A program made the translations under genes and the position numbers. Positions 7,877 to 15,815 of a stretch of DNA of 43,405 bases are shown in pieces. The notes beneath the pieces were generated by a model that saw only the letters and a program-made list of their open reading frames with translations, did not search any database and was not told the DNA's origin. Positions within the stretch are counted from its first letter, which is position 1. Every line of letters starts with the position of its first letter. Source of the DNA: an uncultured Rhodospirillales bacterium (GTDB lineage Bacteria > Pseudomonadota > Alphaproteobacteria > Reyranellales > Reyranellaceae); the NCBI GenBank assembly GCA_902825855.1, contig CADECW010000014.1:3464-46868 (forward strand), written 5' to 3'.

Positions 7877-8418
7877 TCGGGCGGCGCGCCCTGCTCGGTG
7901 CGGGGGCGTTGCTGCCGGCGATGGCACGCGCCCAATCGGGCCTGTGGCCGGAATGGGTCGGCCTCTACGACGGCGCCGCGCGGTTCTATCGCTCGATTCC
8001 GCTCGAGGACATCTACCCGCCACCCAAGGATCCGCACATCGACCGTGACGACCCCTCGCCCTTCGGCGTGCACTTCGAGATCCGCACCATCGATCTGCCG
8101 TCCGTCCGGCTGCGCATCGACGCCGGACCGATGCAGACCGCCGCCGATGGCGAACTGCTCCGTTTCGGTCCGCTGATCGATGGCGTCGCCGTCCTCGCCG
8201 CCAACGAATCGCGGCACGGTCCGCGCTCGGCGACCCTCACAGTCGGCCGCGACCTGCTGGGCACCGAAGCCCTCTTCGCCCACGCCGATGGCAGCTTCTG
8301 GCGCCGCCATTTCACCGTCCGCTTCACGCCAACCGGCGGCGACATCATCCTCTGGATCTTCGATGCTGCCGGCACGCGGGCCCGCACCTGGCGCGGCTCG
8401 GCCGTGAAGCGTTCCTGA
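7873..8418 (+). CDS. Exported protein of unknown function with Tat-like signal
   Basis: A 181-residue protein I do not recognise. It begins IGRRALLGAGALLPAMARA, a short signal with paired arginines resembling a twin-arginine signal and cleaved near residue 20. The rest is predicted beta-rich, with FGVHFEIRTIDLPSVRLRI, repeated hydrophobic strands and a closing GGDIILWIFDAAG. It has no cysteines after the signal and no CxxCH. It is the last gene of the PhyH-b561-YceI operon and overlaps YceI as ATGA, so it probably acts in the periplasm with those proteins. A Tat signal would fit a protein that folds, or loads a cofactor, before export; this is inference. Confidence 0.75.
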   Translation: MIGRRALLGAGALLPAMARAQSGLWPEWVGLYDGAARFYRSIPLEDIYPPPKDPHIDRDDPSPFGVHFEIRTIDLPSVRLRIDAGPMQTAADGELLRFGPLIDGVAVLAANESRHGPRSATLTVGRDLLGTEALFAHADGSFWRRHFTVRFTPTGGDIILWIFDAAGTRARTWRGSAVKRS

Positions 8419-8447
8419 CCGGTCCCGCGGGCCAACGACGGTATCGT

Positions 8448-9530
8448 CTAGGGCCTTGGCCCCACGTAGTTCGATTGCGGGCGGATGATGCGGCCGCCCT
8501 TCTCCTGTTCGAAGATGTGGGCGCACCAACCGGCGGTGCGGCCGACGGCGAACAAGGCCGTAAAGGCGCTGCGCGGAATCTCCAGCGCCTCTAGCAGGAG
8601 CGCCGTGTAGTACTCGACGTTGGTGTCGAGTCGTCGCCCGGGTTTGTGCTTGCGCAAAGCAGCGATCGCACCCTGCTCGACGGCCGAGGCGTAGGCGAGC
8701 CGCCCCGCCGTCGCCGGCAAGGTGGCCACCGCCGCCTTCAGCACATCGGCCCGCGGATCGCGCACCTTGTAGATGCGATGGCCGAAGCCCATCAGGGTCG
8801 TGCCCTTGGCGAAGGCGTCGTCGAACCAGCTCTCCGAACGCGCCGCATCACCGATCTCGTCCAGCATGTCGAGCACCGGGCCGGGCGCGCCGCCATGCAG
8901 CGGGCCCTTGAGGGCGCATAGCCCGGCGAGCACCGAGGAGATCAGGCCGGCATGCGTCGAGGCCACCACGCGGGCGGTGAAGGTCGACGCGTTGAACCCG
9001 TGATCGGTGATGGTCGAGAGATAGGTATCGAGCGCCTTTTCGAAGACAGTGCCGGCACGCTGCCCGCGGACCATGCGCAGGAAATCCTGCGCCGTGTTGA
9101 GCGTCGGATCGGGCGCGATCGGCACCAGCGACTTCTCCTCGTTGAGCACCGCCGCCAGGAACACCGGCATGGCACCGCAAACCAGGAAATGATGAGGCAT
9201 CCTGTCGTTGTCGGGCAGCATGCCGAGGCCGACCCTCAGCGCCTCGACCGGACTGAGGCCGCCGGTCGCGGCCAAGAGCTTGGGCACATCGGCGAAGGCG
9301 CGCACGCGCGCCGCCGCGAGACCTGCCCGCACGGCCGGCTCGTCGCCACCACCCTCGGCATAACCCTCCCACAGCAGCGCCGCGACGCCTTCGAAGCCGC
9401 GTGTCGCCGTCAGTTCCTCGATCGCATGGCCGCGGACGATCAGCCGGCCGGCCTCGCCGTCGACCTCGCTCATTGACGTGTCGGCCACGACGATCCCGTC
9501 GAGCCCGCTATTCACCCGTGTCAGCAGCAT
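8448..9530 (-). CDS. Citrate synthase family protein (citrate/2-methylcitrate synthase type)
   Basis: A 360-residue type II citrate synthase fold, condensing an acyl-CoA with oxaloacetate. Active-site regions are DHGFNAS (His177), KGPLHGGAPG (His212), MGFGHRIYKVRDPRAD (His251, Arg260) and TNVEYYTALLLEAL. The last motif usually carries the catalytic Asp (NVD); here it is Glu306. The protein ends RPQSNYVGPRP, as in many family members. The start is ATG 9530 with GGGA seven bases upstream; a much longer frame opens upstream but runs through the divergent gene and is not real. It is transcribed away from the HTH-citrate synthase across an 84-bp gap. Whether it makes citrate or methylcitrate cannot be told from sequence. 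Confidence 0.9.
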   Translation of the reverse strand: MLLTRVNSGLDGIVVADTSMSEVDGEAGRLIVRGHAIEELTATRGFEGVAALLWEGYAEGGGDEPAVRAGLAAARVRAFADVPKLLAATGGLSPVEALRVGLGMLPDNDRMPHHFLVCGAMPVFLAAVLNEEKSLVPIAPDPTLNTAQDFLRMVRGQRAGTVFEKALDTYLSTITDHGFNASTFTARVVASTHAGLISSVLAGLCALKGPLHGGAPGPVLDMLDEIGDAARSESWFDDAFAKGTTLMGFGHRIYKVRDPRADVLKAAVATLPATAGRLAYASAVEQGAIAALRKHKPGRRLDTNVEYYTALLLEALEIPRSAFTALFAVGRTAGWCAHIFEQEKGGRIIRPQSNYVGPRP

Positions 9531-9567
9531 GTCGGTCCCTTTCCACCTATCAACGCCAACCTCGGTT

Positions 9568-9621
9568 TCGACAAATATATTGTCAATCTTGATTATATTG
9601 ATCAATATTGTGGCATGTCGA
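9568..9621. promoter_or_regulatory. Divergent promoter region with two MerR-style palindromes
   Basis: The gap between the two citrate synthase genes is far more AT-rich than the window. It holds a perfect 14-bp palindrome, ATATTGATCAATAT (9595-9608), and an imperfect one at 9577-9598 with arms ATATTGTCAA and TTGATTATAT (8 of 10 matched). Leftward, TATAAT (9597-9592) has TCGACA (9621-9616) 18 bases upstream, with the perfect palindrome in the spacer. Rightward, TATATT (9594-9599) has TCGACA (9568-9573) 20 bases upstream, with the imperfect palindrome across the spacer. MerR-family regulators bind operators inside elongated spacers of this kind. The motif matches are seen; regulation is inferred. 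Confidence 0.5.
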
Positions 9622-10826
9622 ATGAATGGCTGAATTCCAGGGAAGCGGCGCGTCGCCTGGGGGTGTCCGCGGCGACGCTCTATGCGTATGTCAGCCGCGG
9701 ACTCGTTCGCTCCGAGCCGGTCGATGGCCGGCGCGAGCGACGCTATCGGGCCGACGACGTCTCGCGGCTGAAGCGCCGGCGCGACGTCGGGCGCAAGGCC
9801 GAATCGATCGCCAACCACGCCCTCGATTTCGGAACGCCGGTGCTCGAATCGGCGCTCACCCTGATCGACGGCAACAGTCTCTATTACCGCGGCCGCGACG
9901 CCGCCGACCTGGCTCGCACCGCCTCGCTCGAGGACGTGGCGCGGCTGTTGTGGGATTGCGACGAGCAGCCGCTCGCCGCGGACAACCTGCCACCGATGAG
10001 CACCGGGCTGCGCCGCGCGTGGCTCGCGGCGGTGACACTGGGCCCGGTCGATCGCTGTCTCGTCATGTTGCCGGCGGCAGCCGCGCTGGACCATCCGAGC
10101 TGGGTAGAAGACCGCGCCGCCATGCTCGAGGCCGGCGTGCGCGTGCTGCGCCTGCTGACGGCGGCGGTCACGGCGCGGCCGCTCTCTGCGCTGCCGGTTC
10201 ACCAAGAGCTCGCCGCCGCATGGAAGGTGCCTGCGGTGCACGCCCCGCTCCTGCGGGCAGCGCTGGTCCTGTCGGCCGATCACGAGTTCAACGCCTCTGC
10301 CTTCGCCGCCCGCGTCGTCGCCTCGACCGGGGCCAACCTCTACGGTGCGACCATGGCCGGGCTTGCCGCCTTGAACGGCCCGCGCCATGGCGGGTTGACC
10401 CGCCGCGTCGCCTCGCTGTTCGACGACCTCAAGGACACCGTCGACCTCGACGGCGAGCTGGTGCAGCGCGTCCGCGACCGCATCTACATCCCGGGCTTCG
10501 GGCATCAGCTCTACCCCGACGGCGATGTGCGGGCGGCCACCCTTTTCGAACTGCTGCGCGAGACCGTGCCCGACTCGCCCGAACTCGCCTTCGCAGAGCG
10601 GCTGGCCGAAGCCGGCGAGCGCCTGATCGACCGCAAGCCCAACGTCGACTTCACCACTGTCGTGGTCGAACGCGTGCTCGGGCTGCCCAAGGACTCAGCA
10701 CTTGCCCTCTTCCTGCTGGGTCGTACCGTGGGCTGGATAGCCCATGCGCTGGAGCAATCGGCGCACGCCGCGCTGATCCGTCCGCGTGCCCGCTATACTG
10801 GTCCCCGACCCGGAGGAAACACGTGA
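9615..10826 (+). CDS. MerR-type HTH domain fused to citrate synthase
   Basis: A 403-residue fusion. Residues ~5-55 form a MerR/excisionase-type winged helix (NSREAARRLGVSAATLYAYV, then a basic wing RRERRYRADDV). Residues ~65-398 are a citrate synthase fold with ADHEFNAS (His223), NGPRHGG (His258), PGFGHQLYPDG (His297) and KPNVDFTTVV (Asp345), so both catalytic histidines and the Asp are kept. The Arg-bearing loop after His297 differs from the neighbour (PDGDVRA, not KVRDPRA). No Shine-Dalgarno is visible and the ATG lies six bases after a perfect palindrome. I infer a regulator that senses a citrate-synthase substrate or product and controls the divergent paralog and itself; catalysis may also persist. 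It overlaps the GFA gene as GTGA. Confidence 0.88.
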   Translation: MSNEWLNSREAARRLGVSAATLYAYVSRGLVRSEPVDGRRERRYRADDVSRLKRRRDVGRKAESIANHALDFGTPVLESALTLIDGNSLYYRGRDAADLARTASLEDVARLLWDCDEQPLAADNLPPMSTGLRRAWLAAVTLGPVDRCLVMLPAAAALDHPSWVEDRAAMLEAGVRVLRLLTAAVTARPLSALPVHQELAAAWKVPAVHAPLLRAALVLSADHEFNASAFAARVVASTGANLYGATMAGLAALNGPRHGGLTRRVASLFDDLKDTVDLDGELVQRVRDRIYIPGFGHQLYPDGDVRAATLFELLRETVPDSPELAFAERLAEAGERLIDRKPNVDFTTVVVERVLGLPKDSALALFLLGRTVGWIAHALEQSAHAALIRPRARYTGPRPGGNT

Positions 10827-11179
10827 GCGAAGGTCGCTGCCTTTGCGGAGACATCCGCTTCGCCGCCGACGGTCTGCCCAAGTGGACCAGCTACTGCCAC
10901 TGCCAGAGCTGCCGGCGACACACCGGCGCGCCGGTCTCCGCCTATGCCGGCTTCGAGGCGTCGAAGGTCCGGTTCAGCGGCGGCGCCCTCGCCTACTTCG
11001 AATCGTCACCCGGCGTGCGTCGCGGCTTCTGTGGGCGCTGCGGTTCAACCCTGACCTACGAAGGCGACCGCTGGCCCGGTGAAATCCACCTTCATGTCGG
11101 CGCGTTCGACGAACCGGCGGCGCTTGCGCCGACCAACCACGCCTTCCCCGATGAACGGCTGCCGTGGCTGAAACTGTGA
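10823..11179 (+). CDS. GFA/CENP-V family zinc protein
   Basis: A 118-residue protein of the glutathione-dependent formaldehyde-activating (GFA/CENP-V) fold. Zinc ligands are Cys6 and Cys8 (RCLCGDIRF), Cys25, Cys27 and Cys30 (YCHCQSC), and Cys70 and Cys73 (FCGRCGSTL), a complete two-zinc set. Despite the name, most family members have no proven formaldehyde role. The GTG start overlaps the HTH-citrate synthase stop as GTGA, with GGAGGA at 10812-10817, so both are translated from one mRNA. The link to citrate synthase is unexplained. Confidence 0.88.
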   Translation: MSEGRCLCGDIRFAADGLPKWTSYCHCQSCRRHTGAPVSAYAGFEASKVRFSGGALAYFESSPGVRRGFCGRCGSTLTYEGDRWPGEIHLHVGAFDEPAALAPTNHAFPDERLPWLKL

Positions 11180-11244
11180 CCCTATTTATCCACCAAAACG
11201 TCGCCTTGCGAGGTCCACTCCAGCGTGCTTAACGTCGCGCTTTA

Positions 11245-12213
11245 GTGACAAGAAAACGCGTGGGCGTGCCGAGGTTGCCCCATCTGCTCGGCATCGAGGG
11301 ACTTGCGCCGGAAACCATTTCGGGCCTGCTCGACCTTTCCGAAAGCTACATCGACCAGAATCGGTCCATCGACAAGCGGCGCGACGTGCTGGCCGGGCGG
11401 ACGGTGATCAACCTGTTCTTCGAGAATTCGACGCGCACCCGGACCAGCTTCGAGGTCGCGGCCAAGCGGCTCGGCGCCGATGTGATCAACATGGACGTCG
11501 CCACCTCCTCGGTGCGCAAGGGCGAGACGCTTCTCGACACGGCGATGACGCTCAACGCCATGCGGCCCGACGCCATCGTCGTCCGGCATCACGAATCGGG
11601 CGCGGTCAATCTCCTGGCTCAGAAGGTCAACTGCGCCGTCATCAACGGCGGCGACGGCCAGCACGAGCATCCCACCCAGGCTCTGCTCGACGCGCTCACC
11701 ATCCGACGACGACGCGGCAGCCTGGAGGGGCTGCTGGTGGCGATCTGTGGCGACATCATGCACAGCCGCGTGGCGCGCTCGAACATCCACCTGCTGCAGA
11801 TCATGGGCGCGCGCGTGCGCGTGGTCGGCCCGCCGACCCTCATGCCGACCGACATCGACCGCATGGGCGTCGAAGTCCACTACAGCATGAAGACCGGGCT
11901 GAAAGGCGTCGACATCGTCATGATGCTGCGCCTGCAGACCGAACGCATGCAGGGCTCGTTCGTCCCCTCGATCAGCGAGTACTTCCGCTTCTTCGGACTG
12001 GACAGCGAGAAGCTCAAGTTCGCCAAGCCCGACGCGTTGATCATGCATCCCGGGCCGATGAACCGCGGCGTGGAGATCGACTCCGAGGTCGCCGACGACG
12101 TCGACCGCTCGGTCATCCAGGAGCAGGTCGAGATGGGCGTGGCCGTGCGCATGGCCTGCCTGGACGCGCTGATCGGCGGACGGCGCAACGCGCTTTCGGG
12201 AGCAGCGGCGTGA
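11245..12213 (+). CDS. pyrB: Aspartate carbamoyltransferase catalytic subunit
   Basis: A 322-residue aspartate transcarbamoylase, which joins carbamoyl phosphate and aspartate in pyrimidine synthesis. The carbamoyl-phosphate loop STRTRTSF is at 62-69, [14 protein letters not shown] at 137-149 and [11 protein letters not shown] at 268-278. The catalytic set is intact. The start is GTG 11245. Its stop overlaps the pyrC-like start as GTGA, so the two proteins are made together, consistent with a complex of catalytic PyrB and a dihydroorotase-like partner. The length is normal for the family. No regulatory PyrI gene is present in the window. Confidence 0.96.
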   Translation: MTRKRVGVPRLPHLLGIEGLAPETISGLLDLSESYIDQNRSIDKRRDVLAGRTVINLFFENSTRTRTSFEVAAKRLGADVINMDVATSSVRKGETLLDTAMTLNAMRPDAIVVRHHESGAVNLLAQKVNCAVINGGDGQHEHPTQALLDALTIRRRRGSLEGLLVAICGDIMHSRVARSNIHLLQIMGARVRVVGPPTLMPTDIDRMGVEVHYSMKTGLKGVDIVMMLRLQTERMQGSFVPSISEYFRFFGLDSEKLKFAKPDALIMHPGPMNRGVEIDSEVADDVDRSVIQEQVEMGVAVRMACLDALIGGRRNALSGAAA

Positions 12214-13559
12214 CAGGCACCATCGATCGCCTGGCGCCGCAGCACAGCGGCTCGACCGCCTACATCAACGCCCGCATCATCGATCCCACCGGCGATGCGG
12301 AGTATCAGGGTGCGGTCCTGATCAGCGACGGCAAGATTGCCGACTACGGTCCCAACCTCTTCGCCTCGGGCGCGCCCTACGGCATCCAGTCGATCGACTG
12401 CCGCGGTCTCTATCTCGCGCCCGGTCTGGTCGACACGCGCGTCCACACCGGCGAGCCTGGCGAGGAGCACAAGGAGACGCTGGAGAGCGCCGGTGCCGCC
12501 GCTGCTGTGGGCGGCATCACCTCCCTGGTGCTGTTGCCCGACAACGAGCCGCCGTTCGACGACGCCTCGCTGATCGAGTTCGTCGCCCGCCGGGCCCGCC
12601 AGATCAAGCTGGTAAACATGTACGCCTACGGCGCGCTCACCGTTGGACTTGAAGGCAAGGAACTGGCGGAGATGGGTCTGCTGGCCGAGTCCGGCGCCGT
12701 CGCCTTCACCGACGCCGACCATGCCGTCGGCAACGCCCAGGTGCTGCGCCGCGCGCTCTACTACGCCAAGGCCTTCGACGCGCTGATCGTGCATCTGCCG
12801 CAGGAGCCCACCCTTTCGGGCGGCCACATGACCAGCGGCGAAATGGCGACACGGCTTGGCCTGTCGAGCAATCCGCCGCTGGCCGAGGTGATGCTGGTCG
12901 AGCGCGACATCCGTCTCGCCGAGATGACCGGCGGACGCCTGCACCTAACCAAGATCTCCACCTCCGAATCGGTGGCGGCGATCGCTGCCGCCAAGGCGCG
13001 CGGGCTGAAGATCACCTGCGATACGGCGGCGCCCTACTTTGCCCTGAACGACCTCGCGGTCGGCGACTACCGCACCTTCGGCAAGCTGGTGCCGCCTTTG
13101 CGGTCCGAGCGGGACCGGCAGGCCGTCGTCGAGGGCCTGAAGGCTGGCATCATCGATGCCATCGTGTCGGACCATCGTCCGCAGGACCAGGACAGCAAGC
13201 GCGTGCCCTTCGCTCAGGCCGAGCCCGGCGGCATCGGATTGGAGACGCTGCTGCCGGTCTCCCTCGAGCTGGTGCACAACGCGCATCTCACCTTGCCGCG
13301 CCTGTTCCAGCTCCTGGCAAGCACGCCGGCGCGCCTGTTCGGCCTGCCCGGCGGCAAGCTCGCCAAGGGCGCGCCGGCCGATCTCGTCGTGTTCGACGCC
13401 GACTACGCCTGGAAGGTCGACCGGGACGAATTGTGGAGCAAGACCAAAAACACGCCGTTCGACGAGCGCCCGGTGCAGGGCCGCGTGATGGCGACCATCG
13501 TCGGCGGCCGCGCGATCTATCAGGATGAAAGCTTCCTGACGCCTGCAAGAGCCGCCTGA
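12210..13559 (+). CDS. pyrC: Dihydroorotase-like protein, probably non-catalytic PyrC/PyrX
   Basis: A 449-residue amidohydrolase of the dihydroorotase class, coupled to pyrB by a GTGA overlap. Metal ligands look incomplete. The first metal motif, normally DxHxH, is [13 protein letters not shown] (Arg77 in place of the first His). The segment normally ending HVST is [10 protein letters not shown] (Lys248 in place of His). His195 (VHLPQEP), Asp168 (FTDAD) and the late Asp321 (SDHRP) remain. In Pseudomonas a similarly degenerate pyrC' is needed to assemble active aspartate carbamoyltransferase but has no dihydroorotase activity. I infer the same scaffolding role here, with the true dihydroorotase elsewhere in the genome. 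The gene name is kept for family, not activity. Confidence 0.88.
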   Translation: MTGTIDRLAPQHSGSTAYINARIIDPTGDAEYQGAVLISDGKIADYGPNLFASGAPYGIQSIDCRGLYLAPGLVDTRVHTGEPGEEHKETLESAGAAAAVGGITSLVLLPDNEPPFDDASLIEFVARRARQIKLVNMYAYGALTVGLEGKELAEMGLLAESGAVAFTDADHAVGNAQVLRRALYYAKAFDALIVHLPQEPTLSGGHMTSGEMATRLGLSSNPPLAEVMLVERDIRLAEMTGGRLHLTKISTSESVAAIAAAKARGLKITCDTAAPYFALNDLAVGDYRTFGKLVPPLRSERDRQAVVEGLKAGIIDAIVSDHRPQDQDSKRVPFAQAEPGGIGLETLLPVSLELVHNAHLTLPRLFQLLASTPARLFGLPGGKLAKGAPADLVVFDADYAWKVDRDELWSKTKNTPFDERPVQGRVMATIVGGRAIYQDESFLTPARAA

Positions 13560-13625
13560 AAGCTGCCTCCAAACGGCCTTTTCGTCTGCTATGGTCGTCA
13601 CCCTCCACCAACAGGGCGTTGCACG

Positions 13626-14435
13626 ATGCTACGACTATCACTTCTCATCGGTGTCACCGGCATGGCGTTCGCCGGCGCCAGCGAGGCCCAGCAGCGCGGC
13701 CAGTCGCGCGACGACCTGCTCGACGCCCTCACCCGCCACATCCAGATCTGTGGCGAGATGACCGACACGCAGTCGCGGCTCGCCTGCTACGACCGCCTGC
13801 AGACTCAGGTGGGCGGTGTCGCGCCGCAGTCCCAGCCGACGCCGACGCCAATTCAAGCTCAGCCGACGCCGACACCAATTCAAGCTCAGCCTACACCGAC
13901 GCCGCTCCCGCCGCCGACAAACATCGGATCGGGCGGCTCGTCGATCAGCTCCGCGCCGCTGACGCCACAGCCGCTCGGCGTGCCGGGCGGTGGCGTGGCT
14001 ACCCTGGGCTCGGGCAGTGCGGCCAGTCCGCCACCATCGACGGCTCCGGACCCTGACGCCGCCTTCGATCCGCGGACCGCGGGCTATCGGCCTCCCGAGA
14101 ACATGGGCGGGCGGCCGCAGCCGCAACTGCGCCGCACCGGATCGCGACCTGTGCCCAACTACTCGACGCCGCAGCCGCTGGTGACGCTCGGCGCCGCCAA
14201 CCTGACCTACGGCGAGTCGCGCTATTGGCAGGTGACGGTGACGCTCACCTCCAACACGCGCAATGCCGTGAACGCCCAGGCCGAATGCACCTTCATGAAC
14301 GCCGGTCGTCCGGTCTCGACCGACTATCTCGGCCCGCTCACGATCCAGCCTGGCGAACAGGTCACGACCGAGCTGATCGGCCCGCCGACCACGTCTTACA
14401 TCGATTCGACCAACTGCAAGGTCGTAAGACCCTGA
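13626..14435 (+). CDS. Exported proline/threonine-rich protein of unknown function
   Basis: A 269-residue exported protein with a signal peptide ending near GASEAQ (residue ~22). Residues 29-62 contain a helix followed by ICGEMTDTQSRLACYDRL, a two-cysteine CxxxxxxxxRLxCYD motif seen in many small exported proteobacterial proteins. Residues 70-95 are a PT-rich repeat linker, and 96-185 are disordered and rich in Gly, Pro and Ser. The C-terminal ~80 residues form a beta-type domain (LGAANLTYGESRYWQVTVTL, with cysteines in AECTFMNAG and STNCKVV that could pair). I do not recognise the family. It may sit in the periplasm or outer envelope. plsY starts seven bases after its stop. Confidence 0.75.
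   Translation: MLRLSLLIGVTGMAFAGASEAQQRGQSRDDLLDALTRHIQICGEMTDTQSRLACYDRLQTQVGGVAPQSQPTPTPIQAQPTPTPIQAQPTPTPLPPPTNIGSGGSSISSAPLTPQPLGVPGGGVATLGSGSAASPPPSTAPDPDAAFDPRTAGYRPPENMGGRPQPQLRRTGSRPVPNYSTPQPLVTLGAANLTYGESRYWQVTVTLTSNTRNAVNAQAECTFMNAGRPVSTDYLGPLTIQPGEQVTTELIGPPTTSYIDSTNCKVVRP
13833..13904 (+). repeat. 27-bp in-frame tandem repeat (PT-rich linker)
   Basis: Nearly three copies of a 27-base unit encode QPTPTPIQA, QPTPTPIQA and then QPTPTPLPP. Copies differ mainly at third positions. Copy number could vary between strains by slippage, changing the linker length. Confidence 0.85.
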
Positions 14436-14442
14436 ACCCCAA

Positions 14443-15060
14443 ATGATCTCGACCCTGATCCTGCTGCTGGCGCCGTTCCTGATGGGCTATCTGCTGGGGT
14501 CGATCCCTTTCGGCCTGCTGCTGACGCGCGCCGCCGGGTTGGGCGACATCCGCAACGTCGGGTCTGGAAACATCGGCGCCACCAACGTGCTGCGCACGGG
14601 CCGCCGGGGCCTCGCTGCGGCGACGCTGGTGCTCGATGCACTGAAGGGTGTCGTCGCAGTGCTGATCGCCGACCAGGTCGGCCAGCTCGCCGCCGTCGGC
14701 GCCGCCGCCGGCGCCGTGATCGGCCACATGTTCCCGGTGTGGCTCCGCTTCAAGGGCGGGAAGGGCGTGGCGACCACGCTCGGCATCATGTGGGGCCTGT
14801 CGTGGCCGGTCGGCGCCATCGCCTGCGCCGCCTGGCTGCTGTTCGCCGCCTTCTTCCGCTTCTCCTCGCTGGCCGCGCTGCTCAGCGTCGTTGTCGCCGC
14901 GATCGCCGCCTGGTTCCTGACCGACGTTCGCGCCGCAACCCTGCTCACGCTCCTGGTGCCGCTGGTGTGGGCGCGACACCATCAGAATATCGCCCGGCTG
15001 CTCAAGGGTACCGAACCCAAGATCGGCCAGGGTGGAAAGAGCGAGCCGGCTCACTCTTGA
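14443..15060 (+). CDS. plsY: Glycerol-3-phosphate acyltransferase PlsY (copy 1)
   Basis: A 205-residue multipass membrane enzyme that transfers an acyl group from acyl-phosphate to glycerol-3-phosphate, the first step of phospholipid synthesis. The motifs are GSIPFGLLL (19-27), GSGNIGATNVLRTG (40-53), GHMFPVWLRFKGGKGVAT (94-111) and ARHHQNIARLL near 177-187, all complete. The length and membrane helices match PlsY. It begins seven bases after the preceding stop, and a near-copy follows 42 bases downstream. This copy has a charged C-terminal extension (GGKSEPAHS) that differs from copy 2. It is probably the ancestral copy because it sits in the pyrC-plsY-dprA order. Confidence 0.95.
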   Translation: MISTLILLLAPFLMGYLLGSIPFGLLLTRAAGLGDIRNVGSGNIGATNVLRTGRRGLAAATLVLDALKGVVAVLIADQVGQLAAVGAAAGAVIGHMFPVWLRFKGGKGVATTLGIMWGLSWPVGAIACAAWLLFAAFFRFSSLAALLSVVVAAIAAWFLTDVRAATLLTLLVPLVWARHHQNIARLLKGTEPKIGQGGKSEPAHS

Positions 15061-15102
15061 CAGTCGATACATATCTGTATCGAATTTTCAGGAGAGTAGC
15101 GA

Positions 15103-15705
15103 TTGATCTCGATCCTTTTCCTTCTGCTGGCACCGTTCCTGCTGGGCTACCTGGCCGGCTCGATCCCGTTCGGCCTGCTGCTCGCTCGTGCAACGGGGTT
15201 GGGCGACATCCGCACGATCGGATCCGGCAACATCGGCGCCACCAACGTCCTGCGCACGGGCGGCAAGACGCTTGGCGCCGCGACTCTGCTGCTCGATGCG
15301 CTGAAGGGCCTGATCCCCGTGCTGATCACAGTCCAGTTCGGCCAGAACGCCGCCGTCTGCGCCGCCGCCGGCGCGGTGCTCGGCCACATGTTCCCGGTTT
15401 GGCTGCGCTTCAGGGGCGGCAAGGGCATGGCGACATTTTTAGGTGTCGTATGGGGCCTGTCGTGGCCGGCCGGCGCCATTGCCTGCGCGGCTTGGCTGCT
15501 GGTCGCCGTCCTCTTCCGTTTCTCCTCTCTCGCGACCCTGGTCAGCGCTGCGGTCGCCGCAATCGCCTCCTGGATCCTGATCGACCGCCGCGCGGCCATG
15601 GTCCTCACCCTGCTGATGGCGCTGATCTGGGTGCGACACCACCAGAACATCGCCCGCCTGCTCGCGGGCGCAGAGCCCAAGATAGGCGCCACTTCAGCCG
15701 GGTGA
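15103..15705 (+). CDS. plsY: Glycerol-3-phosphate acyltransferase PlsY (tandem copy 2)
   Basis: A 200-residue PlsY paralog. By hand, an ungapped alignment of residues 1-195 gives about 148 identities with copy 1 (near 76%). All motifs are kept: GSIPFGLLL, GSGNIGATNVLRTG, GHMFPVWLRFRGGKGMAT and RHHQNIARLL. The start is TTG 15103, with AGGAGAG at 15090-15096 as a well-spaced Shine-Dalgarno. Differences cluster in the loops around 54-58 and 71-80, and Lys104 of copy 1 becomes Arg. Both copies look functional; differences could reflect acyl-chain preference. It lies before the promoter of the ABC importer. Confidence 0.93.
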   Translation: MISILFLLLAPFLLGYLAGSIPFGLLLARATGLGDIRTIGSGNIGATNVLRTGGKTLGAATLLLDALKGLIPVLITVQFGQNAAVCAAAGAVLGHMFPVWLRFRGGKGMATFLGVVWGLSWPAGAIACAAWLLVAVLFRFSSLATLVSAAVAAIASWILIDRRAAMVLTLLMALIWVRHHQNIARLLAGAEPKIGATSAG

Positions 15706-15755
15706 ATTCATTCGGCGCTGCACGATGATGCAAGTGCCACGCCGGACAGGCAGCA

Positions 15756-15784
15756 TTGATCGTCGACCGGGTGGTCGCTAGGTT
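15756..15784 (+). promoter_or_regulatory. Candidate sigma-70-type promoter for the ABC importer operon
   Basis: TTGATC (15756-15761) and TAGGTT (15779-15784) are separated by exactly 17 bases. Transcription would start near 15791, leaving a short leader that contains AGGAGG (15802-15807) before the ATG at 15816. Matches to consensus are moderate (TTGATC 4 of 6; TAGGTT 3 of 6). Confidence 0.35.
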
Positions 15785-15815
15785 CGCTACACAACAACTG
15801 CAGGAGGCAGTTTAC

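Noticed and set aside
8448..10505. A single 685-codon citrate synthase reading leftward from 10505
   Set aside because: The first 325 codons are antisense to the HTH-citrate synthase and show no domain. The real start is ATG 9530, with a Shine-Dalgarno-like GGGA.
13833..13904. The 27-bp tandem repeat as a mobile element or CRISPR-like array
   Set aside because: It is in frame within an exported protein and encodes a PT-rich linker; it has no spacers.
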